Below, in pieces: positions 17,001 to 26,274 of a stretch of DNA of 64,000 bases. Under the pieces are notes generated by a model. The model did not search any database and was not told the DNA's origin. It worked only from the letters and a program-made list of their open reading frames with translations. Location: positions 21,682-85,681 of the forward strand of contig DAITMB010000003.1 in the NCBI GenBank assembly GCA_036835375.1, written 5' to 3'. How positions within the stretch are numbered: the stretch's first letter is position 1; every line of letters starts with the position of its first letter. This DNA is from JANQTF01 sp036835375. GTDB lineage: Bacteria; Bacteroidota; Bacteroidia; J057. A program made the position numbers and the translations under genes.

Positions 17001-18008
17001 CTAGTTCGGTGACAATCCGTTGGGCGAAAGGTCCAACTCGTCGAGGACCATCATGTCTCCAGCCCAATAAATCCCCACAGCCTCTTCGGATTCGGCGTCC
17101 TCTTCGGTAACTTCGACAATCTTTAGTGAAGCTTTGTCCACCGCTTCGATTTCGAATTCGTGAATCAGTCTCATGACATCATCCATATTCGCTGCTACGA
17201 CACCGTAGTCAGTGGTGTATTTTTTGCCGGAGAAATCTCCGAGGTCTTCTTGCTCTAAAAATTTACCCGACATCTTGACGGTAAAAGCAATGGGCGCATC
17301 CGCGAAGACGGGTTGCATTTCGCGCCACAACCACAGCGAATCTTGATGATTGCGGAAATAGTGGAACGCCAGTCGGAGGTACTTCCGAGCAGTATCTGTG
17401 TCGTCGGATTCTTCCCAATGAGCATTCGCGACCCGCGCCAAAATATCAGCGATGACCTCAAATTCTTCTTCGTTGGTAGGTGCCGGAAGGTTTTCTTCAA
17501 AGTCCTCGGAAAGCTCCAGAATCAGATCCGTTCTGCCGACCGCTTCGAGAAATTCCATTTGGAGCGAAATCGCCTCCAACTGATCCTCAGGGCTGTCATT
17601 GGCCAGTGTTTGTAGTCGATTGAGGGCCTCATCGACTTTCCCCTGCAAAAATTCGCCTCTGGCGCGCATCATTTCTACTTCGCCGTCTTGACCGGCAAAG
17701 CGTCCTTTGACGGACTCCAGCAACTCGTCGGCTTCTTCATAGCGCTCGAGCTGTTGCATCAAGTTGGCTTTTTCGAGGATCAATCCCCAGCTTTCTGGAA
17801 AACGGTTGATCCCTTCATCCAACACAGCGAAGGCTTCTTCTTCCCGGTCTTGGTGGGCAAGCACCACAGAGAGCAGATGCCAGCCATCGGTGGATCCCTG
17901 GGCCTGCAATTTCTTGCTCATTTCTTCAGCTAGCGCCCAATCGCCCTCTTCAATCAGGGAAATTACTTCTTCGAGAAGATTTACGGATTCAATATGTTTG
18001 TCGCTCAT
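17001..18008 (-). CDS. TPR-repeat protein, acidic, cytosolic
   Basis: 335 residues from ATG 18008 (MSDKHIESVNLLEEVISLIE); the longer frame from 18083 adds an unlikely N-terminus. No signal peptide. Tandem helix pairs of TPR type cover about 10-200 (EGDWALAEEMSKKLQAQG, EEEAFAVLDEGINRFPESWG, RYEEADELLESVKGRFAG). They are followed by a C-terminal domain of about 110 residues with beta character (KYTTDYGVVAANMDDVMRLI). The protein is strongly acidic. It is probably a scaffolding protein; partner unknown. It stands alone and converges with the DUF3109 gene. Confidence 0.75.
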   Translation of the reverse strand: MSDKHIESVNLLEEVISLIEEGDWALAEEMSKKLQAQGSTDGWHLLSVVLAHQDREEEAFAVLDEGINRFPESWGLILEKANLMQQLERYEEADELLESVKGRFAGQDGEVEMMRARGEFLQGKVDEALNRLQTLANDSPEDQLEAISLQMEFLEAVGRTDLILELSEDFEENLPAPTNEEEFEVIADILARVANAHWEESDDTDTARKYLRLAFHYFRNHQDSLWLWREMQPVFADAPIAFTVKMSGKFLEQEDLGDFSGKKYTTDYGVVAANMDDVMRLIHEFEIEAVDKASLKIVEVTEEDAESEEAVGIYWAGDMMVLDELDLSPNGLSPN

Positions 18009-18494
18009 GCTCAGTGGGATTAAATGGTAAGAAGGCGGTGTGGAGTGGAAAAAAATAGCTTCGATAAAATTAACAATGTGCAAGGTCCAGCATGGACGTG
18101 TTTGCTACGACACAGGGAGATGAACGAAAAACCAAGAGGCGTGGGGAAAATAGTGTAAAAAGAGCGTTTTAATGCTTTTCCGCTGCCTTTCACCATTCCA
18201 CGGCGAAACCAGGAGTAAGTTTCCCTGCTGCCAATGATTCGAGGACAAAGATGCTAAATCCAGCACTCAAATGGCGTGATGAGAAAAGCATTTCTTAGAA
18301 ATCTGGCAGGCCAGCTCCTTTTTCGTAGCTTTCCTTGTCGAACATCTTCGGCTCATCTTCCTTTACCCTTTCTAAAGACAGAGCTAGCGAAAGCCCATTT
18401 TCACGAAGCCCCCTCATGAGATCGAGCGGGCTCTGCCTTTCTCCTTCTCACCCCCAAACGCCCTGTTTTGAATTTCTCACTTGCCCCATCTTCC
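18009..18494. other. Intergenic region between divergent TPR and 2-oxoacid dehydrogenase genes
   Basis: About 490 bases. I checked both strands for tRNA-like T-arms, hairpins with T-runs and coding remnants and see none. It presumably holds the two divergent promoters, but no convincing TTTG/TAnnTTTG pair stands out. Confidence 0.4.
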
Positions 18495-20561
18495 ATGTCT
18501 ATTCGCCAAGATACCGACTTGCTCCTGCGTGCTTACCGCCTGATGAAGACTGCCGAGCGCATGACTTGGTATTTTGAAGCCCACAAGGAGGACACCGGAA
18601 AATATGTTCATGCCACCTCTCGCGGCCACGAAGCCATCCAACTAGCACTGGCACTCCAACTGCTTCCACAAGACTTCGTGTCGCCCTATTATCGCGACGA
18701 TGCCATGCTCCTCGGAATTGGCATGAGTCCCTACGAATTGATGCTCCAGCTTTTTGCCAAGGCGAATGACCCTTTTTCAGGTGGGCGCACCTACTACAGT
18801 CACCCCAGTCTCCGACGAGAAGGGATGCCCAAAATCCCACACCAGTCCTCTGCCACAGGGATGCAAGCCATTCCGGCTACTGGCGCCGCGCAAGGTCTCC
18901 AATACCTAGAAAAGGTGGGTCTTGCGAGGCAAGTCAATGAGCAGGCCCCTGCGATCAGCGTGTGCTCTATCGGCGATGGAGCCATGACCGAAGGGGAGGT
19001 TTCCGAAGCGTTGCAAATGGCGGCGCTTCACCAGCTCCCCATTTTGTACCTCGTGCAGGACAATGGCTGGGGAATCTCCGCACAAGGCAGCGAAATGTAT
19101 GCGCAGAACGCCGTAGAATTCGCTCGTGGATTCAAAGGAATCGAGACCCGCGACGTGGACGGCACAGACTTTATCGCCTGCTTCGATACCCTGCGAGAGG
19201 TGCTCCAGACAATACGCCAAGCGCGCAGGCCCTTTCTGGTCCGCGCTAAGGTCCCCTTGCTGCACCACCACACCTCGGGGGTTCGCAAGGAGTGGTACAG
19301 AACTGATTTGCCTGCACATGAACGCCTAGATCCATTGCCTTCACTTCGTCGGGCACTGACCGAAATGGGGGTGGATGAAGAATATCTATTTGAATTGGAG
19401 GAGACCTGTGACAAAGAAGTTCAAGAGGACTTGGCCCGTGCGCTAGTAGCCTCCGATCCAGAACCTTCTTCGGCCTTCGACCACGTGTATGCCCCTACGC
19501 CCGTCACAGAAGAGCGCGGGGAGCGACAACCCGATCAAGCCAGCGAAGTGATGATGGTCGATGCGGCCTTGCATGCCGTGGAGGTCATTTTGAAGGAATT
19601 TCCCGAGGCGCTGCTGTATGGGCAAGATGTGGGTGGCCAATTGGGAGGTGTATTCCGTGAGGCTGCGCTCCTTGCTAGCAAATACGGCGATTCCCGGGTG
19701 TTCAACACCCCGATTCAAGAAGGATACCTCATCGGGAGCACAGTGGGGATGTCTGCTGTGGGCTGCAAACCCATGGTAGAGATTCAATTTGCGGATTATA
19801 TCTGGCCGGGCGTCAATCAGCTCTATGCCGAAGTGAGTCGCTCCTGCTACCTCAGCGTGGGAAAGTGGCCCGTGCAAGCCCTGATTCGCGTGCCGACGGG
19901 CGCTTATGGTAGCGGCGGACCTTTTCACTCCTCCAGTGTGGAGTCCGCATTGCTTTCGATTCGCGGAGTAAAAATCGTCTATCCCTCCAATGCAGCCGAC
20001 ATGAAAGGCTTGATGCGTGCAGCATTTCTCGACCCCAATCCCGTGATCATGCTGGAGCACAAAGGGCTGTATTGGAGCAAAGTGCCGGGAAGTCGCGAGG
20101 CCAAAACACCCGAACCGAGCGACGACTACGTCATTCCCCTTGGCAAAGCCCGGGTGTATCAGGAAGCAGATACAGCGCGGATCGACTCAGGTGAATCTTG
20201 TGTGGTGGTGACCTATGGCATGGGCGTTCATTGGGCGAGAAATGCTTCCAAAAGCCTTCCTGGTCGTGTGGAAATCCTCGATTTGCGCAGCTTGGAGCCG
20301 CTTGACTGGGAGGCCGTGGTGGCTTCGGTCAAGCGACATAACAAGGTGCTTTTGCTTACAGAGGAGTGCCAGCAACATAGTTTCGCAGAGTCGCTCGCCG
20401 GGCGCATTGCCCAGCATTGCTTCACCGATCTTGATGCTCCCGTGCAAGTGTTGGGTGCGGCCAGCTTGCCTGCAATACCGCTGAATTCGGCGCTGGAAGC
20501 TTTTATGCTTCCAGATGCTGACCGCGTGCGGCGTCGGCTAGAAGACCTTTTGGCGTGGTAG
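18495..20561 (+). CDS. Branched-chain 2-oxoacid dehydrogenase E1, fused alpha and beta subunits
   Basis: 688 residues from ATG 18495. The N-terminal half is an E1-alpha: RGHEAIQLALAL, YYRDDAMLLGIGM, and a TPP/Mg site GDGAMTEGEVSEAL ending LYLVQDNGWGIS. The C-terminal half, from about residue 345, is an E1-beta: EALLYGQDVGGQLGGVFREA, FNTPIQEGYLIGSTVGMSAV, VEIQFADYIWPGVNQ, RVPTGAYGSGGPFHSSSVES. This alpha-beta fusion is the normal Bacteroidota form of 2-oxoisovalerate dehydrogenase E1. It decarboxylates the 2-oxoacids of Val, Leu and Ile, feeding branched fatty-acid synthesis. E2 and E3 are not adjacent; the E2 at 3110 looks succinyl-specific but sharing cannot be excluded. Confidence 0.92.
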   Translation: MSIRQDTDLLLRAYRLMKTAERMTWYFEAHKEDTGKYVHATSRGHEAIQLALALQLLPQDFVSPYYRDDAMLLGIGMSPYELMLQLFAKANDPFSGGRTYYSHPSLRREGMPKIPHQSSATGMQAIPATGAAQGLQYLEKVGLARQVNEQAPAISVCSIGDGAMTEGEVSEALQMAALHQLPILYLVQDNGWGISAQGSEMYAQNAVEFARGFKGIETRDVDGTDFIACFDTLREVLQTIRQARRPFLVRAKVPLLHHHTSGVRKEWYRTDLPAHERLDPLPSLRRALTEMGVDEEYLFELEETCDKEVQEDLARALVASDPEPSSAFDHVYAPTPVTEERGERQPDQASEVMMVDAALHAVEVILKEFPEALLYGQDVGGQLGGVFREAALLASKYGDSRVFNTPIQEGYLIGSTVGMSAVGCKPMVEIQFADYIWPGVNQLYAEVSRSCYLSVGKWPVQALIRVPTGAYGSGGPFHSSSVESALLSIRGVKIVYPSNAADMKGLMRAAFLDPNPVIMLEHKGLYWSKVPGSREAKTPEPSDDYVIPLGKARVYQEADTARIDSGESCVVVTYGMGVHWARNASKSLPGRVEILDLRSLEPLDWEAVVASVKRHNKVLLLTEECQQHSFAESLAGRIAQHCFTDLDAPVQVLGAASLPAIPLNSALEAFMLPDADRVRRRLEDLLAW

Positions 20562-20693
20562 GCTGAACAATGGGACCGTGAATTCGTTTTGATTCCGTTA
20601 CCTGATGAGGAGATATTTTCCAACACCTTGTCCTTATTCCAAGCTCGCTGAGGTTTTCCTCCATTTCTACTCGAACAATCATTTTCGGATACT

Positions 20694-21230
20694 ATGGCTC
20701 TCTCAACTGCTACTTTTGGCAACGGCTGTTTTTGGTGTACTGAGGCAATTTTTCAGCGTCTCGAAGGCGTACACAAGGTGGTCTCAGGCTATAGTGGTGG
20801 CCACGTAAAAAATCCGGCTTATCGCGAAGTTTGTGAGGGCCGCACTGGTCATGCGGAGGTGATTCAGATCAGTTATGATCCAGAGATCATCTCTTTCGAA
20901 GCGCTGTTGGAAGTTTTTTGGAAAACACATGATCCCACCACACTCAATCGCCAAGGTAATGACGTGGGCACCCAATACCGATCAGCTATATTTTTTCATG
21001 ATGAAACTCAGCGCGACCTTGCGCTGCATTACAAGCAAAAGCTAGATGCCTCCGGTGTGTTCTCCAGCCCGATCGTGACTGAAATTACGGCCTTCAGCCA
21101 TTTTTATCCAGCCGAAGAATATCACCAAAATTACTTTAACCTCAACGGACGCCAACCTTACTGCGCGGTGGTGATCCAACCGAAGGTGGACAAGTTTTTG
21201 GAAGTATTTCGCGAAAAACTAAAGAAATAG
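20694..21230 (+). CDS. msrA: Peptide-methionine (S)-S-oxide reductase
   Basis: 178 residues from ATG 20694. The catalytic GCFWC motif lies at residues 11-15 (nucleophile Cys12), followed by EAIFQRLEGVHKVVSGYSGG. PTTLNRQGNDVGTQYRSAIF and FYPAEEYHQNYF are the other MsrA signature blocks. It reduces the S-epimer of methionine sulfoxide in proteins. I see no second recycling Cys near the C-terminus except one in QPYCAVV, which may resolve the disulfide. It is cytosolic, stands alone, and is not fused to MsrB. Confidence 0.95.
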   Translation: MALSTATFGNGCFWCTEAIFQRLEGVHKVVSGYSGGHVKNPAYREVCEGRTGHAEVIQISYDPEIISFEALLEVFWKTHDPTTLNRQGNDVGTQYRSAIFFHDETQRDLALHYKQKLDASGVFSSPIVTEITAFSHFYPAEEYHQNYFNLNGRQPYCAVVIQPKVDKFLEVFREKLKK

Positions 21231-21340
21231 CGGCAGCTGCATACGTTCTGATAGCCCCGCCTGTCGCTATATAGGAGAAAGCTGCTTCGGGAAATGAACG
21301 GGAAAAAGCGGAGAATAGAAGAGACAAGTAGAGAATTTTG

Positions 21341-22075
21341 CTACAGCGACAGCTTCTTAAAGATCTTTTCGGGAATGTTGCGAATGATCAGCATCAGGTA
21401 CCGCCACATCCACTTCGTGTACAGCACATCTCTCCGCTTGTGAATCGCCGCAAGAATGTCACGAGCTACTGCGTCTGGTTGTGCGGTGAGAAGGGGCGGT
21501 AAATCCAAGCCATCGGTCATGCTCGTTCGCACGAAGCCGGGCTTCACTGTGAGCACGTGAACGCCTTTTTTGGCTAGTCGATTGCGGAGCCCGGAAAGAA
21601 AAGCGGTAAATCCAGCTTTCGCGCTTCCGTAATAATAATTGCTGGCTCGCCCCCTGTCTCCCGCCACAGAACTGATCCCCACGATCACGCCTGAGCCGCG
21701 AGCTTCCAATTCGTTCGCTGCATGGTGCAACAAAGATACAGCGCCTGTGTAGTTGACTGTGATGGCCTGATGTGCCGCCACCCAATCCTGCTGCGCGCCC
21801 CCCTGATCTCCCAAGTGGCCTATGGCAGAAATTACCCAATCAGGCCGTTGAGACAATGAAGCGTACCACGCTTCGTGCCCATGAAGGTCTGCTGCTTCAA
21901 AAACGAATGTGCTCACTTCGGCACCAAATCTCACCCTTAGGTCCTGCGCATCCGCCATCAATGCCTCGGGATTTCGCGCAGCAAGTAGCAGGGAATGCCC
22001 CTTGGCAGCGAGTCGGCGGGCGATCGCGCGCGCAATGTCGGAGGTGGACCCCAGAATCAAAACTGTTTCAGCCAT
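21341..22075 (-). CDS. Short-chain dehydrogenase/reductase (DprE2-like)
   Basis: 244 residues from ATG 22075. The Rossmann start is ETVLILGSTSDIARAIARRL (the G-S-T-S-D-I-A/G variant of the glycine motif). The SDR catalytic residues are Ser in VIVGISSVAGDRGR and the YYYGSAKAG block (Tyr and Lys). AIGHLGDQ replaces the usual NNAG. The C-terminus is hydrophobic and basic (WMWRYLMLIIRNIPEKIFKK), which suggests membrane association. The pattern resembles decaprenylphosphoryl 2-keto-ribose reductase-like SDRs, but the true substrate cannot be fixed. It is probably transcribed with the DUF368 gene, whose stop lies 109 bases upstream. Confidence 0.82.
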   Translation of the reverse strand: MAETVLILGSTSDIARAIARRLAAKGHSLLLAARNPEALMADAQDLRVRFGAEVSTFVFEAADLHGHEAWYASLSQRPDWVISAIGHLGDQGGAQQDWVAAHQAITVNYTGAVSLLHHAANELEARGSGVIVGISSVAGDRGRASNYYYGSAKAGFTAFLSGLRNRLAKKGVHVLTVKPGFVRTSMTDGLDLPPLLTAQPDAVARDILAAIHKRRDVLYTKWMWRYLMLIIRNIPEKIFKKLSL

Positions 22076-22184
22076 GAGCGCAAAGGTAACGAGCAGGCCG
22101 AGCAAAATCAGAAGGGCGAATTAAAAAGTCGCATCAGGGATGTAAAAAAGTCCTCGTGGATCATGAAACATGTGCCAACGCGCA

Positions 22185-23138
22185 TCAGGCTTTGACCTGA
22201 GCTACTTTTTCTTTTTTACTATCGGCAAAGTGCTCTACAGCCCAAATCACCAGCGCACCGATCGCCATAAAGCCTACTGCGATCCACACCTGAGGATCGC
22301 CCATATCGGGTAGGTACCAATCGAATCCACTCACCAGCGGTTTCCCGTTCTTGAGAATCTCCTCTCCGTTGGGGTCCAAGAGGTGTAGTTCCCGTTTCCA
22401 GGGCCAGATGATCGCCAAGCTCCCCGCGATGAATCCCGTGAGCAAGGAGATGGTCGTGTCGCGATAATGATCAAAAATCCATGCGAGAACCCGTGAGAAG
22501 GCAATTAGTCCACCCACCGCACCGATGACGACAGGAATCAGGATGTCGAAACGAAATTCGCTCACCGCTTCGAGCATGATGAGCTTGTAATTCCCCATCA
22601 GGATCAGCACAAAGGAGCCAGAAAGTCCCGGCAGGATCATGCTGCACATGGCTACTACCCCACAAACGAGAAGATACCAAATCGATTCGTTTTCACTGGC
22701 AGGGGTGAGCAGCGCAATGCCGCCTGCTATAGCAAATCCCACTACCAGCGCTACGATGGTCGGCACATTCCAATGAAGCACCGTCCTTCCCACCTGAAAA
22801 ATCGATACGATGATCAAGCCGAAGAAGAAGGCCATGAGCCAAATGCCATGGACAGGATGCTCTATCCAAATTTTGAACAGATAGGCAAGCGAAATAATGC
22901 TCAAACCGACTCCACTGAAGATGGCAAGCAAAAAATTGCCATCTATTTTCGCCCACGCTTCCTTGATATGTCCTTTCAACACCAACCGTAGCACAGAGAG
23001 GTCAAAGGACTTGATGGCGCTGATGAGGCGTTCGAAGATTCCCGTGACCAGCGCAATCGTGCCGCCTGATACACCCGGAATCACGTTGGCGGCACCCATC
23101 GCCAGCCCTTTGAGAAACAAAGGAATTGCATTTTTCAT
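22185..23138 (-). CDS. DUF368 membrane protein, candidate polyprenyl-phosphate transporter
   Basis: 317 residues with about eight to nine hydrophobic helices. The N-terminal signature LFLKGLAMGAANVIPGVSGGTIALVTGIFERLI and the internal repeat ILPGLSGSFVLILMGNYKLIM are hallmarks of DUF368 (PopT). Members of this family are reported to return undecaprenyl phosphate across the cytoplasmic membrane for reuse in wall and O-antigen synthesis. A TAGTTTTG element lies just 4 bases before the ATG, so the mRNA may be leaderless. The C-terminus is charged (ADSKKEKVAQVKA). Confidence 0.88.
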   Translation of the reverse strand: MKNAIPLFLKGLAMGAANVIPGVSGGTIALVTGIFERLISAIKSFDLSVLRLVLKGHIKEAWAKIDGNFLLAIFSGVGLSIISLAYLFKIWIEHPVHGIWLMAFFFGLIIVSIFQVGRTVLHWNVPTIVALVVGFAIAGGIALLTPASENESIWYLLVCGVVAMCSMILPGLSGSFVLILMGNYKLIMLEAVSEFRFDILIPVVIGAVGGLIAFSRVLAWIFDHYRDTTISLLTGFIAGSLAIIWPWKRELHLLDPNGEEILKNGKPLVSGFDWYLPDMGDPQVWIAVGFMAIGALVIWAVEHFADSKKEKVAQVKA

Positions 23139-23142
23139 GCGT

Positions 23143-23150
23143 CAAAACTA
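23143..23150 (-). promoter_or_regulatory. Possible -7 element of a leaderless promoter before the DUF368 gene
   Basis: On the minus strand this reads TAGTTTTG, an exact TAnnTTTG match, ending 4 bases before ATG 23138. No clear TTTG is seen about 20 bases upstream, so support is moderate at best. Confidence 0.3.
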
Positions 23151-23235
23151 TAAAAATATCCTCCGCTCTCGAGGAAATCTTCAGGTGAGGGAGAATTGGA
23201 GAACTCACTGGTATGGGTAAGAGCCTGAGCAGAAA

Positions 23236-23799
23236 TTACACCGTCATGATCTGCTTTTCCTTATCGGCCAACATCGCATCCACCCTTGCCCCATACTCGT
23301 TGGTGAGGTCTTGGACCTTCTTTTCGGCATCTTTCACGAGGTCTTCGGCTGTGCCGTCCTTCTGCAATTTTTTCAGGCGATCGTTACCGTCTTTGCGAAT
23401 GGTGCGAATGGACACTTTCGCGACTTCCGTCTCCTGCTTGGCTTGCTTGACAAGGTCGCGCCTGCGCTCTTCGTTGAGCGGTGGCACAGGAATAATGACC
23501 TTGTCGCTATCGCTGCTCGGATTGAGGCCGAGGTTCGCATCGCGCACTGCCCGCTCAATGGTCGGAATCATTTTCCGCTCCCAAGGGGTGATGGTCAAGG
23601 TGCGAGAATCAGACACGCCGACGTTGCCTACTTGGTTAACAGGCGTAGGACTGCCGTAGTAATCCACCATGACATGGTCCACCATGTCGGCACTGGCTTT
23701 TCCTGCCCGGATTTTGAGGAGCTCTCTCTCGAGATGGTCCACGGCTTTGATCATTCCTTCTTCGGTATGATCGAGCACTTCTAAAATGTTCTCATCCAT
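23236..23799 (-). CDS. frr: Ribosome recycling factor
   Basis: 187 residues, the standard length. It releases ribosomes from mRNA together with EF-G after termination. HLERELLKIRAGKASADMVD and the YYGSPTPVNQVGNVGVSDSRTLTITPWE block are diagnostic, followed by LGLNPSSDSDKVIIPVPPLNEERRRDLVKQAK. The long C-terminal helices of domain I are intact. In many bacteria frr follows pyrH; here the upstream neighbour on the same strand is gatB, 194 bases away. Confidence 0.97.
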   Translation of the reverse strand: MDENILEVLDHTEEGMIKAVDHLERELLKIRAGKASADMVDHVMVDYYGSPTPVNQVGNVGVSDSRTLTITPWERKMIPTIERAVRDANLGLNPSSDSDKVIIPVPPLNEERRRDLVKQAKQETEVAKVSIRTIRKDGNDRLKKLQKDGTAEDLVKDAEKKVQDLTNEYGARVDAMLADKEKQIMTV

Positions 23800-23993
23800 G
23801 ATTCACAGAAATGATGGTCGGGGTCAAAGTCAATTGCTGGAAATGAAGAGAGCCACAGTCGGCGAATAGCTCCCAAAGACTATTATGGCTCGTTGCGCGA
23901 AAAACATTGCCAAAAATTAAGTCAAGAGCAGTGTCAAGAGACAAATCTCTGAACGAAATTAATAGCTCAGCCCAATATTCGCCAAAAAAACCT

Positions 23994-25442
23994 TCATTGT
24001 CCCGATTCCAATCCCGCCACGACGCCCAGATTGACTTCTTTGGGGTCGGCTCCTCCGCCCAGTTCGCGCATAACTTTGCCGACAAAGAAGCCCAAAAGAC
24101 CTTTTTTGCCAGCTCGATAGCGATGCACCTCTTCGGGATGCGCAGCCATGATGGCCTGCATGATCTCCGCGATCTTGCCCGCTTGGGACACTAGCCTGAT
24201 GCCAAGGTGATCAGCCAAGGCGCTGGCGCTCAGCGAAGGAGTTGCAAGTAGTGCAGGAAGCAACTTCTCCTTGGCATCGTGGTGACTCACTGCCCCCGTC
24301 TCGACTAAATCGATAAGTTCGGCCAATGCAGCAGGGGACAGTGGAATCTGCTCCCAGGTCCAGGTCGTTTGGTGCAGCGCCGCACTGATCGGACCCAGCA
24401 ACCAATTGGCTGCTGGGCGAGGCGGACAGCCCTCTGCGATAGATGATTCGAGCAAGTCACTGAGATGACGGTCTTCGACCAACGCCATAGCCTCCGATTC
24501 TCCGATTCCATAGGACTCGGTATAGACTTTCCACCGCGCCATGGGCAAAGTGACCACGAGCGCGCGCGCTTCCTTCAGCCACTGCTCCGGCAAGTTCAAA
24601 GGCGGCAAATCTGGCTCTATGAAATAGCGATAGTCTTGCACATTCTCTTTGCTTCTCATGGGCAGGGTGCTCCCATTTCGCGCATCAAAGGCCCGTGTCT
24701 CTTGCTGCACAGATGCTCCTGCATCCAACAACTTCGTTTGGCGAGCCACTTCGAACTCGATGGCTCGCTGTAAAAAGCTGAACGAATTGATGTTTTTGAC
24801 CTCCACCCGTGTGCCGAGCTTAGCCTGTGCATTGGCTCTTAAGGACACATTCACATCGCAGCGAAGGTTCCCTTTTTCCATGTCGCCATCGCTCACGCCG
24901 AGGTATCGCACCATGCGGCGGATCTCCGCCAGAAAAGAGACTGCTGCCTGGATACTGTGCAATTCTGGTCGCGTGACAAGTTCCAGCAGCGGAGTTCCTG
25001 CCCGATTGAGGTCCACAAAAGAGGCGCTGAGATCTTGGTCGTGAATGCTTTTTCCTGCATCCTCCTCCACGTGAATGCGCTCAATGGCGATTCGCTGCCA
25101 AGCCCGATCTACCCAAATGTCCAGATACCCTTCCCGACAGAGTGGTCGATCGCTTTGAGTACGCTGGTATCCTTTCGGAAGATCCGGATAGAAATAGTGC
25201 TTTCGGGCAAATCGACTGTGTCGGTCGATCTCGCAATGCGTGGCAAGCCCCATACGCACCCCGAGACGTAGGGCCTCGGTGTTGAGCTGCGGCAACACCC
25301 CCGGATGTGCCCAAGTGATCACTGATACCTGTGTGTTGGGGGACGTGGTCTGCCCCGCACTTTCGGTCGAGAACAATTTGCGCCGGGTCAGCATCTGGAT
25401 GTGGATTTCCAGTCCAATGACGATCTGGTAGGGCTCCTTCAT
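23994..25442 (-). CDS. gatB: Asp-tRNA(Asn)/Glu-tRNA(Gln) amidotransferase subunit B
   Basis: 482 residues from ATG 25442 (MKEPYQIVIGLEIHIQMLT); a longer frame from 25526 adds 28 residues outside the family. The N-terminal cradle domain carries HPGVLPQLN, FARKHYFYPDLPKGYQRTQ and DLNRAGTPLLELVTRPE, all GatB signatures. The C-terminal helical and YqeY-like tail domain ends with GLLGFFVGKVMRELGGGADPKEVN. It transfers ammonia from GatA to misacylated tRNA. gatA and gatC are not in the window, which is common in Bacteroidota. Confidence 0.96.
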   Translation of the reverse strand: MKEPYQIVIGLEIHIQMLTRRKLFSTESAGQTTSPNTQVSVITWAHPGVLPQLNTEALRLGVRMGLATHCEIDRHSRFARKHYFYPDLPKGYQRTQSDRPLCREGYLDIWVDRAWQRIAIERIHVEEDAGKSIHDQDLSASFVDLNRAGTPLLELVTRPELHSIQAAVSFLAEIRRMVRYLGVSDGDMEKGNLRCDVNVSLRANAQAKLGTRVEVKNINSFSFLQRAIEFEVARQTKLLDAGASVQQETRAFDARNGSTLPMRSKENVQDYRYFIEPDLPPLNLPEQWLKEARALVVTLPMARWKVYTESYGIGESEAMALVEDRHLSDLLESSIAEGCPPRPAANWLLGPISAALHQTTWTWEQIPLSPAALAELIDLVETGAVSHHDAKEKLLPALLATPSLSASALADHLGIRLVSQAGKIAEIMQAIMAAHPEEVHRYRAGKKGLLGFFVGKVMRELGGGADPKEVNLGVVAGLESGQ

Positions 25443-25561
25443 ACAGGAAAAATAGCCTAAAGCTGGAAAAAGATCACTTAAATTATACCCCAAAGCCTCG
25501 CAATCTCTCATTTCGACCTCGTGCAATAAGCGATCTTGGGTGGTTTTTGTGCCATTCCTTT

Positions 25562-25590
25562 ACAAATAAAGCGCCCCGAAGAGCGCTCTA
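25562..25590 (-). terminator. UUCG-tetraloop terminator after the ferredoxin gene
   Basis: On the minus strand AGCGCTC-TTCG-GGGCGCT forms a seven-pair stem with one T-G wobble and a very stable UUCG loop (25570-25587). TTATTTG follows. It ends the ferredoxin transcript 80 bases after its stop and insulates gatB. Confidence 0.75.
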
Positions 25591-25666
25591 TCATTTTGAG
25601 ATGAGAAAAAATCCCTCTGTGGAGACTCAGGAAGCGGCACTAACAATGGATACCTCCTGGAACGAA

Positions 25667-26014
25667 TCATAGGTGCATCCACTCCTTTTTGGCGAGGAGT
25701 TCTTCTACAGTCTCGACGTATTCGGGGTCAGGCACGCAGCAATCCACAGGGCATACTGCTGCACATTGCGGTTCTTCATGAAAGCCCGTGCACTCGGTGC
25801 ATTTGTAGGGCGTAATGTAGTACACCTCATCTGACACAGGGTCCTGATCCTCATCTGCATCCACCACGTTGCCATCGCCAAAATCCAGCTGACCTTTGAG
25901 TCCTGTACCTTGAGAAAACTTCCAAGGCACACCCGGCTCATAGATCGCTGTATTTGGACACTCTGGCTCGCAGGCACCGCAGTTAATGCACTCGTCAGTG
26001 ATGATAATGGCCAT
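25667..26014 (-). CDS. 4Fe-4S dicluster ferredoxin
   Basis: 115 residues. Cluster motif I is CINCGACEPECP near the N-terminus. The second set is split by a long acidic insertion (about 35-68) and reads CTECTGFHEEPQCAAVCPVDCC. This is the Bacteroidota ferredoxin type with an extended loop between the two cluster motifs. It is a cytosolic low-potential electron carrier. It is divergently arranged with the acyl-CoA reductase gene, an arrangement I recall as common in the phylum, so a shared redox role is possible but unproven. Confidence 0.92.
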   Translation of the reverse strand: MAIIITDECINCGACEPECPNTAIYEPGVPWKFSQGTGLKGQLDFGDGNVVDADEDQDPVSDEVYYITPYKCTECTGFHEEPQCAAVCPVDCCVPDPEYVETVEELLAKKEWMHL

Positions 26015-26066
26015 ATGTTCAGCAGTTTTGAAGTCGAATGGTTGATAAAGGCATTGGATAACTTTG

Positions 26067-26074
26067 CAAAAATA
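26067..26074 (-). promoter_or_regulatory. -7 promoter element of the ferredoxin gene
   Basis: On the minus strand this reads TATTTTTG, an exact TAnnTTTG match, 52 bases before the ferredoxin ATG. The -33 TTTG counterpart is not clear. Confidence 0.4.
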
Positions 26075-26214
26075 CGATTGTTTCCCCTAAGATGTTCTAT
26101 GATGTGTCTCTCGCTCTGGGTAAGTTTTGAAGGCCATTCAACCAGAAGATGCTTCTCTTTGCTCATCACAAGGGATTCTCGGTCTGAGTGAAAGACCGAT
26201 TCATCACGCCAATT

Positions 26215-26244
26215 TTTGTTCCTTGGTGTGGCGTGCTACGTTTT
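26215..26244 (+). promoter_or_regulatory. Promoter candidate of the acyl-CoA reductase gene
   Basis: TTTG at 26215-26218 and TACGTTTT at 26237-26244, 18 bases apart, match the Bacteroidota -33/-7 elements with one mismatch in the last base. The ATG is at 26275. Confidence 0.4.
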
Positions 26245-26274
26245 TTATCCATTTCACGCTCATTTTGTTGACAC

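Noticed and set aside
18495..20561. E1 alpha-beta fusion as a novelty
   Set aside because: The fused 2-oxoisovalerate dehydrogenase E1 is the common form in Bacteroidota.
21227..21270. Ten-pair hairpin after msrA (ATAGCGGCAG/CTGTCGCTAT)
   Set aside because: The loop is 24 bases and no T-run follows, so I do not call it a terminator.
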